Notes under the pieces: generated by a model
The model's input: the letters and a program-made list of their open reading frames with translations, nothing else
What the model was told of the DNA's origin: nothing
Databases searched by the model: none
Origin: JANNSX01 sp046348995
GTDB lineage: Bacteria > Pseudomonadota > Alphaproteobacteria > Rhizobiales > Hyphomicrobiaceae
DNA length: 64,000 bases
Direction: 5' to 3'
Assembly: GCA_046348995.1 (NCBI GenBank)
Contig: JAXMDB010000003.1
Location: 310,001 to 374,000 of the forward strand
Made by a program: the position numbers and the translations under genes
In this document: piece after piece, positions 17,744-25,878 of the stretch
Position numbering within the stretch: position 1 is the first letter of the stretch
Layout of the letters: each line of letters begins with the position of its first letter

Positions 17744-18823
17744 ATGCACATCACAAGACGAGGTTTCGGAGCCGTCGCGGCGGGTGCCGGCCTCATGCTG
17801 GCGGGACGGGCCAAGGCGGAGGACAAGCTCAAGGCGGCTTGGGTCTACGTCGGACCGATCGGCGACCACGGCTATTCCTACCAGCACCACCAGAGTCTGG
17901 AGGCCGTGAAGAAGCAGCTCGGCGACAAGGTCGAGACGAGCTATGTCGAGAACGTCTCCGAGGGGCCCGATGCCGAGCGCGTCATCTCCCAGCTCGCCGA
18001 GGCCGGCAACAAGATCATCTTCACGACCTCGTTCGGCTTCATGAATGCGACAGTGAAGGCCGCGCAGCGTTTCCCCGACGTCAAGTTCGAGCACGCGACC
18101 GGCTTCAAGAAGGCCGACAATCTCGCCATCTACAACATCCGCTTCTACGAGGGGCGGCACGTCGTCGGCCTGATCGCCGGCAAGATGACGAAGACGAATA
18201 CGATCGGCTACATCGCCTCCTTCCCGATCCCCGAGGTGGTGATGGGCATCAACGCCACCTATCTGGCAGCCAAGAAGGTCAACCCCGACGTCAAGATGAA
18301 GATCGTCTGGGTAAGCTCGTGGTTCGATCCGGGCAAGGAGGCGGATGCCGCCAAAGCGCTCGCCGACCAGGGCGCCGACGTCATCATGCAGCACACCGAC
18401 AGCCCGGCGCCGATCAAGGTCGCGCAGGAGCGCAAGATCTGGTGCGTCGGCCAGGCCTCGGACATGGCCCATTTCGGCCCCGACGTCGTTCTGACCTCGA
18501 TCGTCGATGATTGGGCGCCCTATTGCATCAGCCGCGTTCAGGCGGTGATGGACGGCACGTGGGCCTCGACCGACACGTGGGGCGGTTTCGCCGCCGGCAT
18601 GCTGGACGTGCCGCCGATCAACGAGAAGGTGCCGGCCGACGTGCGCGACATGGCGGAGAAGGCCAAGGCCGACATCAAGGACGGCAAGCTGCATCCCTTC
18701 ACGGGGCCGATCAAGAAGCAGGACGGGTCGGATTGGCTGGCCGAGGGAGCGGTGGCCCCCGACGGCGATCTCCTGTCGATGAACTTCTATGTTCAGGGAA
18801 TCGAGGGCGAGCTGCCGAAGTGA
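17744..18823 (+). CDS. BMP-family ABC transporter substrate-binding protein
   Basis: Periplasmic binding protein of the basic-membrane-protein/PnrA family, whose characterised members bind nucleosides or purines. A twin-arginine-like signal (RRGFGAVAAGAGLMLAG) precedes the mature part. Family signatures include VGPIGDHGYSYQHHQSLE, NVSEGPDAERVISQLAEAGNKI, FGFMNATVKAAQRFPDVKFEH and the closing aromatic region. The start ATG 17744 follows a strong GGGAGGAG. No permease or ATPase gene is adjacent, so its transporter partners must be elsewhere. It converges on a purine-type deaminase, which hints at a purine ligand (inference). Confidence 0.88.
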   Translation: MHITRRGFGAVAAGAGLMLAGRAKAEDKLKAAWVYVGPIGDHGYSYQHHQSLEAVKKQLGDKVETSYVENVSEGPDAERVISQLAEAGNKIIFTTSFGFMNATVKAAQRFPDVKFEHATGFKKADNLAIYNIRFYEGRHVVGLIAGKMTKTNTIGYIASFPIPEVVMGINATYLAAKKVNPDVKMKIVWVSSWFDPGKEADAAKALADQGADVIMQHTDSPAPIKVAQERKIWCVGQASDMAHFGPDVVLTSIVDDWAPYCISRVQAVMDGTWASTDTWGGFAAGMLDVPPINEKVPADVRDMAEKAKADIKDGKLHPFTGPIKKQDGSDWLAEGAVAPDGDLLSMNFYVQGIEGELPK

Positions 18824-18848
18824 TCCTCAGAGGTCGATGAGACGGCGA

Positions 18849-18872
18849 GGGCGGCTTCCGGGCCGCCCTTTT
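18849..18872 (+). terminator. Rho-independent terminator
   Basis: Stem GGGCGGC / GCCGCCC (18849-18855 with 18862-18868), 6-nt loop, then TTTTCGTTTCG. It lies 25 nt after the BMP gene stop and ends 11 nt before the stop of the convergent deaminase gene. Confidence 0.85.
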
Positions 18873-18882
18873 CGTTTCGTCC

Positions 18883-20274
18883 TCAACCGTTGGCGAGCGT
18901 CTTTGCCAGCGCGTTGTGATCTCTGACGACGCTGTCGAGATCGATGGTGGTGAGGCGTCCGTCGCGCACCACGACTCGGCCATCGACGATCGTGTATCTC
19001 GATTTGACCGGGGCGCAGAACAGCAAGGCCGCCAGCGGATCCCATCCGGCTCCGGCGTGGGCGAGGCCATCGACGGGAAACACGGCGATATCGGCGGCAT
19101 AGCCCGGCGCGAGCTGGCCGATGGCATCCTCGCGGCCCAGAACGCGCGCGCCGCCGCGGGTTGCAAGCACCAACGCCTCGCGTGCGCTCAGGGCCTTGGG
19201 GTCCCCGCCGACGCGCTGCAGCAACATGGCGAGTCGCGCCTCGGCCAGCAGATCGCCGCTGTCGTTCGACGCCGAGCCATCGACGCCGAGCCCGACCGCA
19301 ACCTGCCGGTCGACGAGCTTGCGGATCGGCGCAATTCCAGAAGCCAGTCTCATGTTCGAGGATGGGCAATGAGCGACGCCGGAGTGCGTCTTGACGAAAG
19401 CGGCGATCCCCGCGTCCCCGAGCTCGACACAGTGGGCATGCCAAGTGTCGCGACCGAGCCAGCCGAGCCGCTCGACATGCTCGACCGGCGTGCAGCCGAG
19501 CGCCTCGCGGCAGTAGACGACGTCCTCCGTGTTCTCGGCCGTATGCGTATGCAGCATGACGCCGTAGCTGCGGGCGAGGGCGGCGGTGTCGCGCATCAGC
19601 CCATCACTGACGGTGAACGGCGTGCAGGGCGCGAGCGCGATGCGGAGCATCGAGCGGGGTGAGGCGTCATGATAGGTCTCGATGACGCGCCGGCAATCGG
19701 CGAGGATCGCGGGCTCCTTCTCGACGAGGCTGTCGGGCGGAAGCCCGCCCTGGCTCTCGCCTTTGCTCATGGAGCCCCGGCAGGCATGGAAGCGGATGCC
19801 GATCTCGCGTGCGGCCTCGATCTCGTCGTCGAGGCGAGCGCCGTTGGGAAACAGATAGAGATGGTCGCTCGCCGTCGTGCAGCCCGATAGCAGGAGCTCG
19901 GCCATCGCCGTCTGGGTCGAGACGCGGATGTGCTCGGGCCCCATGCGCGCCCAGATCGGATAGAGCGATCTCAGCCAGCCGAAGAGGCGCTCGTCCTGGC
20001 CTGCCGGCACCGCGCGCGTCAGGCTCTGGTACATGTGGTGATGCGTGTTGACGAGGCCCGGGCAAACGACGCAGCCCGAGGCGTCGATGACGTCGTCCGC
20101 CGCAGCGGGTAGATCGGCCGTCGCGCCGACCTGCTCGATGACGCCGTCGCGGGCCAGCAGAGCGCCCCCGGAAATCTCCCGCCCAGCTGCGTCCATGGTC
20201 GCGAGCACGGTTGCGTTTTTGATCAGCAGACGAGCGATGAGCGAGTCTCCCCGGCTGTCCTTGGAGCGGCGCAC
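18883..20274 (-). CDS. amidohydrolase, probable 8-oxoguanine deaminase
   Basis: Metal-dependent deaminase of the amidohydrolase superfamily (AtzB/TrzN/8-oxoguanine deaminase branch). The metal site HTHHH-type VNTHHHMYQSL, HTHTAENTEDV, HAHCVELG, GVAHCPSSNMRLASG and the catalytic Asp in GLGVDGSASND are all present. The product of 8-oxoguanine deaminase is urate. The start is uncertain: homology should begin near RLLIKNATVLATM, where no ATG/GTG/TTG exists. GTG 20274 is the nearest standard start, and an ATC at 20238 placed eight bases after GGGGAG is an alternative. Facing a BMP-type binding protein, it suggests purine salvage. Confidence 0.8.
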   Translation of the reverse strand: MRRSKDSRGDSLIARLLIKNATVLATMDAAGREISGGALLARDGVIEQVGATADLPAAADDVIDASGCVVCPGLVNTHHHMYQSLTRAVPAGQDERLFGWLRSLYPIWARMGPEHIRVSTQTAMAELLLSGCTTASDHLYLFPNGARLDDEIEAAREIGIRFHACRGSMSKGESQGGLPPDSLVEKEPAILADCRRVIETYHDASPRSMLRIALAPCTPFTVSDGLMRDTAALARSYGVMLHTHTAENTEDVVYCREALGCTPVEHVERLGWLGRDTWHAHCVELGDAGIAAFVKTHSGVAHCPSSNMRLASGIAPIRKLVDRQVAVGLGVDGSASNDSGDLLAEARLAMLLQRVGGDPKALSAREALVLATRGGARVLGREDAIGQLAPGYAADIAVFPVDGLAHAGAGWDPLAALLFCAPVKSRYTIVDGRVVVRDGRLTTIDLDSVVRDHNALAKTLANG

Positions 20275-20394
20275 GCAAAAGTGTGCAGCGATTCTGCGCT
20301 GAACGCCGCGACAAGCCAACAAGCTGAAGCAGCGTGCCGACTCCAGTGCGCCAAGCTAAAGCACTTTGCGTCCGAGCGAAACTGGTTGGGCCTT

Positions 20395-20495
20395 AGAGCC
20401 CGTTCAGGCGAAGTGGACGCCGGTTCGCCGCAAGGGCGTGCTCAGAACCGATAGCCTAGATCGGGTTCTTTAGTCCGTTTGAGCTGAACCCGATC
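20395..20495. repeat. double-hairpin intergenic repeat, copy A
   Basis: Two adjacent imperfect palindromes: GAGCCCGTTCAGGCGAA...TTCGCCGCAAGGGCGTGCTC (20396-20453) and GATCGGGTTC...GAACCCGATC (20459-20495). A related copy with the same order and shared core GGTTCGCCG...GTGCTCA-AACCGA lies at 30627-30731. This type is widespread in Hyphomicrobiales intergenic DNA. The rest of the 20275-20541 gap shows nothing else that I can name. Confidence 0.7.
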
Positions 20496-20541
20496 CAGGA
20501 GGTGCAACGAGTGTCGGGCGTCGTGACGCCGAGCTCGAAAA

Positions 20542-20925
20542 TCAGGCGGCCGGACTGAAGGTCGCGATCTGCGTGAGCAGCGCGTCCCAATCGATCGGTT
20601 TGGCGAAATATCCGTTCATTCCGGCCTCGATGCACTTTTGCCGGTCGCGACGCAGGGCGTTGGCTGTCAGCGCGATGATGGGCACGCTCGCCTTGCGCGG
20701 GCCGGTGCGGATCATGCGCGCGCACTCCAGGCCGTCGATTGCCGGCATCTGGACATCCATGAGGACGAGGTCGAAGTCCTTCGCGTAGAACATGTCGATC
20801 GCCTCGACGCCGGTGCCGGCCTTCTCGACGGTGTGACCCGCACGCGTCAAATAGGCCATCGCCACCAATTGGTTGGCGAGGTTGTCCTCGACCAGGAGAA
20901 TCCTGAGTCCTTTCCCGCCGCTCAT
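20542..20925 (-). CDS. single-domain response regulator (receiver)
   Basis: 127-aa CheY-like receiver without an output domain. Acidic pocket Glu13-Asp14 (LLVEDNLAN), phospho-acceptor Asp57 (LVLMDVQMP), Thr87 (ALTANA) and Lys109 (YFAKPID) are in place. Its ATG (20925) overlaps the stop of the upstream histidine kinase (TGATG), so the pair is translationally coupled. The sequence resembles the receiver domains of hybrid kinases (MDVQMPxxDG), so this may be a split hybrid kinase. Confidence 0.92.
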   Translation of the reverse strand: MSGGKGLRILLVEDNLANQLVAMAYLTRAGHTVEKAGTGVEAIDMFYAKDFDLVLMDVQMPAIDGLECARMIRTGPRKASVPIIALTANALRRDRQKCIEAGMNGYFAKPIDWDALLTQIATFSPAA

Positions 20926-22349
20926 CACGCGATCCCCGTCTGTCCGTCGCCGATTGCGCGCCGGGGCTCGGCGCCCGCCTCCTCGGCCATCGGCAAGTTG
21001 AGCAGGAACGAGCAGGTGGTGCCCGCGCCGATCTCGCTCATGATCCTGATCTCGCCCCCCATCTTGCGCACGATATCCTGAGCGATGGCGAGGCCCAAAC
21101 CGGTGCCGCCGTAGCGCCGGGACATCGACGCGTCCGCCTGCACGAATTTCTGGAACAGCTTCTTCTGGACGTCCAGCGAGATGCCGATGCCGGTGTCGGT
21201 GACCGTGAACGCCACCTCGACGTAGCCCGCCGAGATGCCGACGCGCTGGGCCTCGACGACGACGCTGCCGCGATCGGTGAATTTCACCGCGTTGCCGATC
21301 AGGTTGATGAGCACCTGGCGCAGTCTCAATTGGTCGAACGTGACGCTGGCGGGAAGCCGCGGATCCGTCACGAGCTTCAAATCGAGCGATTTGCGCCGGG
21401 CGACCGGCGTCAAGAGCGCGACGACGCCGTTCAGGAGCGACACGAGGTTGCCGGGCGTCGGATCGAGATCCAGATGTCCCGCCTCGAATTTGGCTGCGTC
21501 GAGCACGTCGTTGATCATCATGAGCAACGTGTGGCCGGACTGCTGGATGGTCTCGACGAACAGGCGCTGCTCGGGGTCGAGCCGCGTTTCGATCAGAATC
21601 CCGGCGAGCCCCAGGATGCTGTTCATCGGGGTCCTGAGCTCGTGGCTGATGTTGGTCAGGAACTCGGTCTTGGAGCGGAGCGCCCGCTCCGCGTCGGCCG
21701 CCGCTTGCCTGGCGACTCGCTCGGAAAGCTCGGCCGAGACCTTGGCCTCCATGAGGGCGCGCTCGGTCTGGCGGCGCTGCAGGATTTCGGCCTTGAGCTT
21801 GGCCGTGCGGTCGTCGACCCGCTGCTCGAGCTCCTCGTAGCTGCGCCGCAAGGCCACCTCGGTGATGCGAACCTCGGTGATGTCCTGCAGCGTGCCGGCG
21901 AACTTGACGATCTTGCCGAGGTTGTCGAACTCGGGAACGCCTTTCTCGACGACGTCGACATAGGTTCCGTCGGGCCGGACGATGCGGTATTCGAGATCGT
22001 AGCTCGAGCCGTTGCGCACCGCCTCGCGATAGCACTCGCGCATGGCGGCCCGGCAATCGGGATGAACGAAGGTATCGGTCCATTCCTCGAAGGGAACGAG
22101 AAGCTGCTCCGGCGTGGCGCCGTGCAGGTCGCAATACCCGCTCGAGCACTGGATCAGGCGGTCGGTCGCGATATCGGTCTGCCAGCTTCCCAACGTCGCC
22201 AGCCGGCGACGCCCCGCAGGCACGGGAATCTCATCGACGACCGAGACGAGGCCGCGAGCGTTCGCGACCGCGTCCGCCACGGTCGAGCCCATAGCGACGC
22301 CGGGCGACGGGCGCCCGGTCAGGACGTAAATGTTCGACTTCTCGGCCAT
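20925..22349 (-). CDS. PAS-domain sensor histidine kinase
   Basis: 474-aa kinase without clear membrane helices. A PAS/PAC fold (~45-160; YDLEYRIVRPDGTYVDV and FAGTLQDITEVR) leads into a coiled coil (~165-225), a HisKA domain with phospho-accepting His236 (NISHELRTPMNSI), and an HATPase with N box LINLIGNAVKFTD, G1 VTDTGIGIS and GGTGLGLAIAQDIV. The signal sensed is unknown; absence of membrane segments suggests a cytoplasmic or redox/light-type cue. It is coupled to the downstream receiver by a one-base overlap. Confidence 0.93.
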   Translation of the reverse strand: MAEKSNIYVLTGRPSPGVAMGSTVADAVANARGLVSVVDEIPVPAGRRRLATLGSWQTDIATDRLIQCSSGYCDLHGATPEQLLVPFEEWTDTFVHPDCRAAMRECYREAVRNGSSYDLEYRIVRPDGTYVDVVEKGVPEFDNLGKIVKFAGTLQDITEVRITEVALRRSYEELEQRVDDRTAKLKAEILQRRQTERALMEAKVSAELSERVARQAAADAERALRSKTEFLTNISHELRTPMNSILGLAGILIETRLDPEQRLFVETIQQSGHTLLMMINDVLDAAKFEAGHLDLDPTPGNLVSLLNGVVALLTPVARRKSLDLKLVTDPRLPASVTFDQLRLRQVLINLIGNAVKFTDRGSVVVEAQRVGISAGYVEVAFTVTDTGIGISLDVQKKLFQKFVQADASMSRRYGGTGLGLAIAQDIVRKMGGEIRIMSEIGAGTTCSFLLNLPMAEEAGAEPRRAIGDGQTGIA

Positions 22350-22517
22350 TCCTGCTCCATCGGCACACCAATTGGGCCGATCACACGAGCGAGACTAACA
22401 GATGGGCTTGAAGTCGCGACTAAGGTCGGGGTGACAAACACCCTCAATTGTCCGTAGCAGGATTAGCGGCCCGTTAAGACTTCGGGGGGCGATCAGGGCC
22501 GGCGGAACCGCTTCGTT

Positions 22518-22658
22518 TCAGGCGCCCTTGTCGATCCACACGCTCCAGAACGGCTCGCTGCGCACGAGCATATCGCGGCAGGCGCGGGCCTGGTCGGGAC
22601 GGATGAAGCGCTCGTAGGCTTCGGGCAGCTCGCCGGGACGTTGCACGACGACGGTCAT
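22518..22658 (-). CDS. small hypothetical protein
   Basis: 46-aa frame starting MTVVVQRPGELPEAYERFI, with GGAG six bases before the ATG at 22658. It is hydrophilic, with many Arg, Glu and Trp residues and no signal or membrane segment. I do not recognise the family. It lies alone between the divergent kinase operon and the SDR gene. The codon usage is consistent with coding, but size makes the call tentative. Confidence 0.4.
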   Translation of the reverse strand: MTVVVQRPGELPEAYERFIRPDQARACRDMLVRSEPFWSVWIDKGA

Positions 22659-22876
22659 GGGGGGCTCCATTGGCTCGGGGGAACGACTCACGCACGACTC
22701 AACAGAACGAATGAGAACAAAATAGAACAAAAAGGGATCATTGCCAAGAGGGGAAAAGCGGAGATCTGCGTGCGAGGCCGTTGTCAGGCCACACCGGCAA
22801 CAGTAGAAGGCAGCCTTACTGATTTGCAGCTGGCCGCAGCCTTGCGGCCGCCCGGAGCCGCGCCCGTGACCCGCGC

Positions 22877-23737
22877 ATGACGAGCCTCATCCAGACCTGG
22901 CGGCGACGGCGCTGGCGGCCGGTGCCGCTCTCGGCCGGCGCGGCAGGCCTTCGACCTGTCGCGGTCGTGACGGGCGCGAGCGAGGGCATCGGCCGGGCCT
23001 TCGCTTTCGAGCTCGCCCGCGCCGGTCATGATCTGCTGCTGGTCGCCCGTTCGGAAGCACCGCTTGAGGACACCGCCGTGGCCGTCAGGGCCGCGAGCGG
23101 ACGCAGGGTGGAGATCGTCACCGCCGATCTTTCCGCTCCAGGTTTCCTCGCCGCGATCGAGGACAAGCTTAGCACCGTGGGTGCCTACCCTGCTCTTCTC
23201 GTCAACAACGCGGGCATGGGGCTCGCGGGCAAATTCCAGAAGTCGGATCGCGCGGAGGTGCGCCGTCTCATCGATCTCAACATGGGGGCGCTGACGGAGC
23301 TGACGCATTGGGCCCTCTCCTCGATGCTCGACCGTGGGGCTGGCGGCATCATCAACGTCTCCTCGCTCGGTGGCCTGGTGCCGGGACCCAACCAGGCCGC
23401 CTACTATGCGAGCAAAGCCTATGTGACATCGCTGACGGAGGCGCTGTCGTGGGAGACGCGGGGGCGGGGCGTCGTCGTGACGGCTGTGTCGCCGGGACCC
23501 GTTCGCACGGAGTTTCACGCCCGAATGGGGTCTGAAGAGTCCAAATATCTTCGCATTCTGGGTACGGTCAGCCCGGAGCGAGTCGCCTGGGCCGGCTATC
23601 TCGGGCATCGCCTCGGCTTGACGCTGGTCTACCCTCGCCTTGTGGACTGGCCGATGGCAGTGTCGTTGCGGGTGATGCCACATGTCATCATGGTGCCGAT
23701 CGTGAGCTGGCTCTTGCGCAAGAGGAACGGCAGCTGA
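22877..23737 (+). CDS. short-chain dehydrogenase/reductase
   Basis: 286-aa classical SDR. It has the cofactor motif VTGASEGIG, LLVNNAGMG, catalytic Ser in INVSSLGG, and the YYASK Tyr/Lys pair, followed by SPGPVRTEFH. Adjacent Arg/Lys residues and the AD in TADLSA do not settle NAD versus NADP. A basic N-terminal extension (RRRRWRP) and a hydrophobic C-terminal helix (MAVSLRVMPHVIMVPIVSWLL) suggest membrane association. The stop overlaps the start of the next gene (TGATG), so the two are co-translated. The substrate is not predictable. Confidence 0.9.
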   Translation: MTSLIQTWRRRRWRPVPLSAGAAGLRPVAVVTGASEGIGRAFAFELARAGHDLLLVARSEAPLEDTAVAVRAASGRRVEIVTADLSAPGFLAAIEDKLSTVGAYPALLVNNAGMGLAGKFQKSDRAEVRRLIDLNMGALTELTHWALSSMLDRGAGGIINVSSLGGLVPGPNQAAYYASKAYVTSLTEALSWETRGRGVVVTAVSPGPVRTEFHARMGSEESKYLRILGTVSPERVAWAGYLGHRLGLTLVYPRLVDWPMAVSLRVMPHVIMVPIVSWLLRKRNGS

Positions 23738-24507
23738 TGCCTCACTCCGATGCCTGTCCGAAACCTGATGCTGAGGCGGGCGCCACACGGCCGGTTCTCG
23801 TCGTGCTGCACGGCGAGCACTCCTGTCCCGGCCGGATCGGCCAGGTGTTGCGCAAGCGCGGGCACGCCCTCGACGTTCGCAAGCCGCGGTTCGGCGACAA
23901 GCTCCCCGAGACCTTGGACGACCACGCCGGCGCCGTGATCTTCGGCGGGCCGATGAGCGCCAACGACCCCGAGGAGTTCATCAAGACGGAGATCGACTGG
24001 ATCGGCGTTCCGCTGAAAGAGGGGCGGCCGTATCTCGGCGTTTGCCTCGGCGCGCAGATGCTCGCCAAGCACTTAGGCGCGCGCGTTTCCCATCACGAGG
24101 AGCAGATGGTGGAGATCGGCTATTGCCCGATCGCGCCGACGCCAGCGGGCACGGACTACGGGCCGTGGCCTGCTCAAGTCTACCACTGGCACCGGGAAGG
24201 CTTCGACATTCCGGCGGGTGGAACGCTTCTGGCGGAGGGCCCGACGTTTCGGAACCAGGCCCTGGCCTACGGCCCGTCGGCGCTCGGCGTGCAATTCCAT
24301 CCCGAGATCACCTACGCGCTGGTCGCGCGCTGGAGCTCGGATGCGTCCTGGCGGGATGGCTTGAAGGGGGCGCAGACGCGCGACGCACAAATCCACGGCC
24401 ACATCATGCACGGGGCCAGCGTCATGAGCTGGCTCGACCGGTTCATTGGCCGTTGGCTCGTTCCCGGCGAGCAGCGCCGGTCACCGGTGCGTGCCGCCGC
24501 CGAGTAG
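23737..24507 (+). CDS. class I glutamine amidotransferase-like protein
   Basis: 256-aa stand-alone GATase1 domain. The nucleophile Cys is in LGVCLGAQMLA, the His-Glu pair in GVQFHPEIT, and the oxyanion region GAVIFGGPMSAND is intact. It resembles the free GMP-synthase-like glutaminase proteins of proteobacteria, which are often annotated as GMP synthase although they lack the synthetase domain. It overlaps the SDR stop by one base. The acceptor of ammonia, or whether it is a gamma-glutamyl hydrolase, is unknown. Confidence 0.85.
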   Translation: MPHSDACPKPDAEAGATRPVLVVLHGEHSCPGRIGQVLRKRGHALDVRKPRFGDKLPETLDDHAGAVIFGGPMSANDPEEFIKTEIDWIGVPLKEGRPYLGVCLGAQMLAKHLGARVSHHEEQMVEIGYCPIAPTPAGTDYGPWPAQVYHWHREGFDIPAGGTLLAEGPTFRNQALAYGPSALGVQFHPEITYALVARWSSDASWRDGLKGAQTRDAQIHGHIMHGASVMSWLDRFIGRWLVPGEQRRSPVRAAAE

Positions 24508-24567
24508 CCGCGCCACGCGAGATGAGAGCGCCCGGGCCCGATCGGACGCGAGCGCTCCCTGAACGGC

Positions 24568-24840
24568 TTATTCCGCGGCCGTGACCGCCGGAGCGACGAC
24601 CGAAATGTAGATCCGGCCCTGGCTCGAGGTCTTGAACTCGACCGTGCCGTCGCGGCGGGCGAAGATCGTGTGATCGGTGCCCATGCCGACGCCGTTGCCG
24701 GGGTGCCACTTCGTGCCGCGCTGGCGGACGATGATGTTGCCGGAGACGACGCTCTCGCCGCCGAATTTCTTGACGCCCAAGCGCCGGCCGGCCGTATCGC
24801 GGCCGTTACGCGACGAGCCGCCTGCTTTCTTATGTGCCAT
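24568..24840 (-). CDS. rpmA: 50S ribosomal protein L27
   Basis: 90-aa L27, a protein whose N-terminus reaches the peptidyl-transferase centre. It begins MAHKKAGGSSRNGRDTAGRR and continues with GVKKFGGE and IIVRQRGTKWHPGNGVGMG, all diagnostic. The N-terminal extension cleaved in Firmicutes is absent, as expected. It is second in the rplU-rpmA operon, 54 nt after rplU. Confidence 0.98.
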   Translation of the reverse strand: MAHKKAGGSSRNGRDTAGRRLGVKKFGGESVVSGNIIVRQRGTKWHPGNGVGMGTDHTIFARRDGTVEFKTSSQGRIYISVVAPAVTAAE

Positions 24841-24894
24841 CGTTCGATCCTCTCGATGCGTTTCGCTCGCGCTCGAAGTCGCGAGCCGTCAAGG

Positions 24895-25557
24895 TTAGGC
24901 CCGGTCGCGATCCGTCTTGGCGCGCGGCGCCTTGCCGGCCATCAGCTCCTTGGCCTGCTCGATCCAGTCCTCACGGGCGACGCGGCCCTTGAAGCCGAGA
25001 CCGTCCTCGACCTTCTCGATGTCGCTATCCGACATCGCGGCGACCTGCCAGAAATGGTAGATGCCGAGGCCGTTGAGCTTCTCGCCGATCTTTTCGCCGA
25101 CGCCACCGATGAGCGTCAGGTCGTCGGCCTTGCCTTCCGGCGCCGACAGCATCGCGAAGGCGCGGCCCGAGCCGGACGCGGCAGCCGCGGAAGACGCGAG
25201 GCGGGGTGCGCCCTGTCCGGCCTTGCTCTTGTCCGGGGCCTGGCCGCCGGTCAGGATCTCGGTGATGCGAACGGTCGTCAGATGCTGGCGGTGGCCGTTC
25301 TTGCGGCGCGAATTCTTACGCCGGCGCTTCTTGAAGATGATGACCTTGGCGCCGCGGCCCTGCTCGATCACCTCGGCGGCGACCGAGGCGCCCGAAACCA
25401 TCGGCTTGCCGACCTCGACGGACCCATTGCCGCCGACCATCAGCACGTCGGCCAGCTGCACGATCTCGCCGACCTGGGCGTCGATCTTCTCGATGTCGAG
25501 GATATCCTCGGCGGCAACGCGGTATTGCTTGCCGCCTGTCTTGATGACAGCGTACAT
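24895..25557 (-). CDS. rplU: 50S ribosomal protein L21 with C-terminal helix-hairpin-helix extension
   Basis: 220 aa, twice the usual ~103. Residues 1-102 are canonical L21 (MYAVIKTGGKQYRVAAEDIL, KVIIFKKRRRKNSRRKNGHR, LTTVRITEI). An Ala/Ser/Gly linker (~105-145) leads to a second domain (~145-210) with a helix-hairpin-helix core, DLTLIGGVGEKIGEKLNGLG, then IYHFWQVAAMSDSDIEKVE and GFKGRVAREDWIEQAKEL. The added domain resembles the HhH modules in predicted 5'-nuclease-like proteins. Long L21 proteins of this kind occur in Hyphomicrobiales; the role of the extra domain is unknown. Start ATG 25557; rpmA follows. Confidence 0.95.
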   Translation of the reverse strand: MYAVIKTGGKQYRVAAEDILDIEKIDAQVGEIVQLADVLMVGGNGSVEVGKPMVSGASVAAEVIEQGRGAKVIIFKKRRRKNSRRKNGHRQHLTTVRITEILTGGQAPDKSKAGQGAPRLASSAAAASGSGRAFAMLSAPEGKADDLTLIGGVGEKIGEKLNGLGIYHFWQVAAMSDSDIEKVEDGLGFKGRVAREDWIEQAKELMAGKAPRAKTDRDRA

Positions 25558-25878
25558 GCGCTCAGTCCTTCTTCCTATCCCGCATCCTTCGGCGCCGCGG
25601 TTGAAAAACCGTGGACTTTGGCGGGCGCTGACGCGCCACATGAGCCTCGGATAGCGCATTTTGCCGGGGAAACCCCGGCGTCGCGAGCGTCGGACTATAG
25701 TCGCGGGCGCTCCAAAGTCAAACGGAAGGTGAATGCCGGGCGTTACTCTCGCCGGCCGACCGTGGCACAGGAGTGATGGATTTGTTTACCATTCCGGTCC
25801 AAACTCCGCTCCACAGAATTGTCGGAAAGAGTCCTTAGTTGCCGTGGTGGCTGAGTGCGTGTTCGGGGTACGAGGGAA

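Noticed and set aside
20541..22349. A single hybrid histidine kinase
   Set aside because: The kinase stop and the receiver ATG overlap as TGATG in different frames, so they are two proteins unless there is a frameshift error at 20925.
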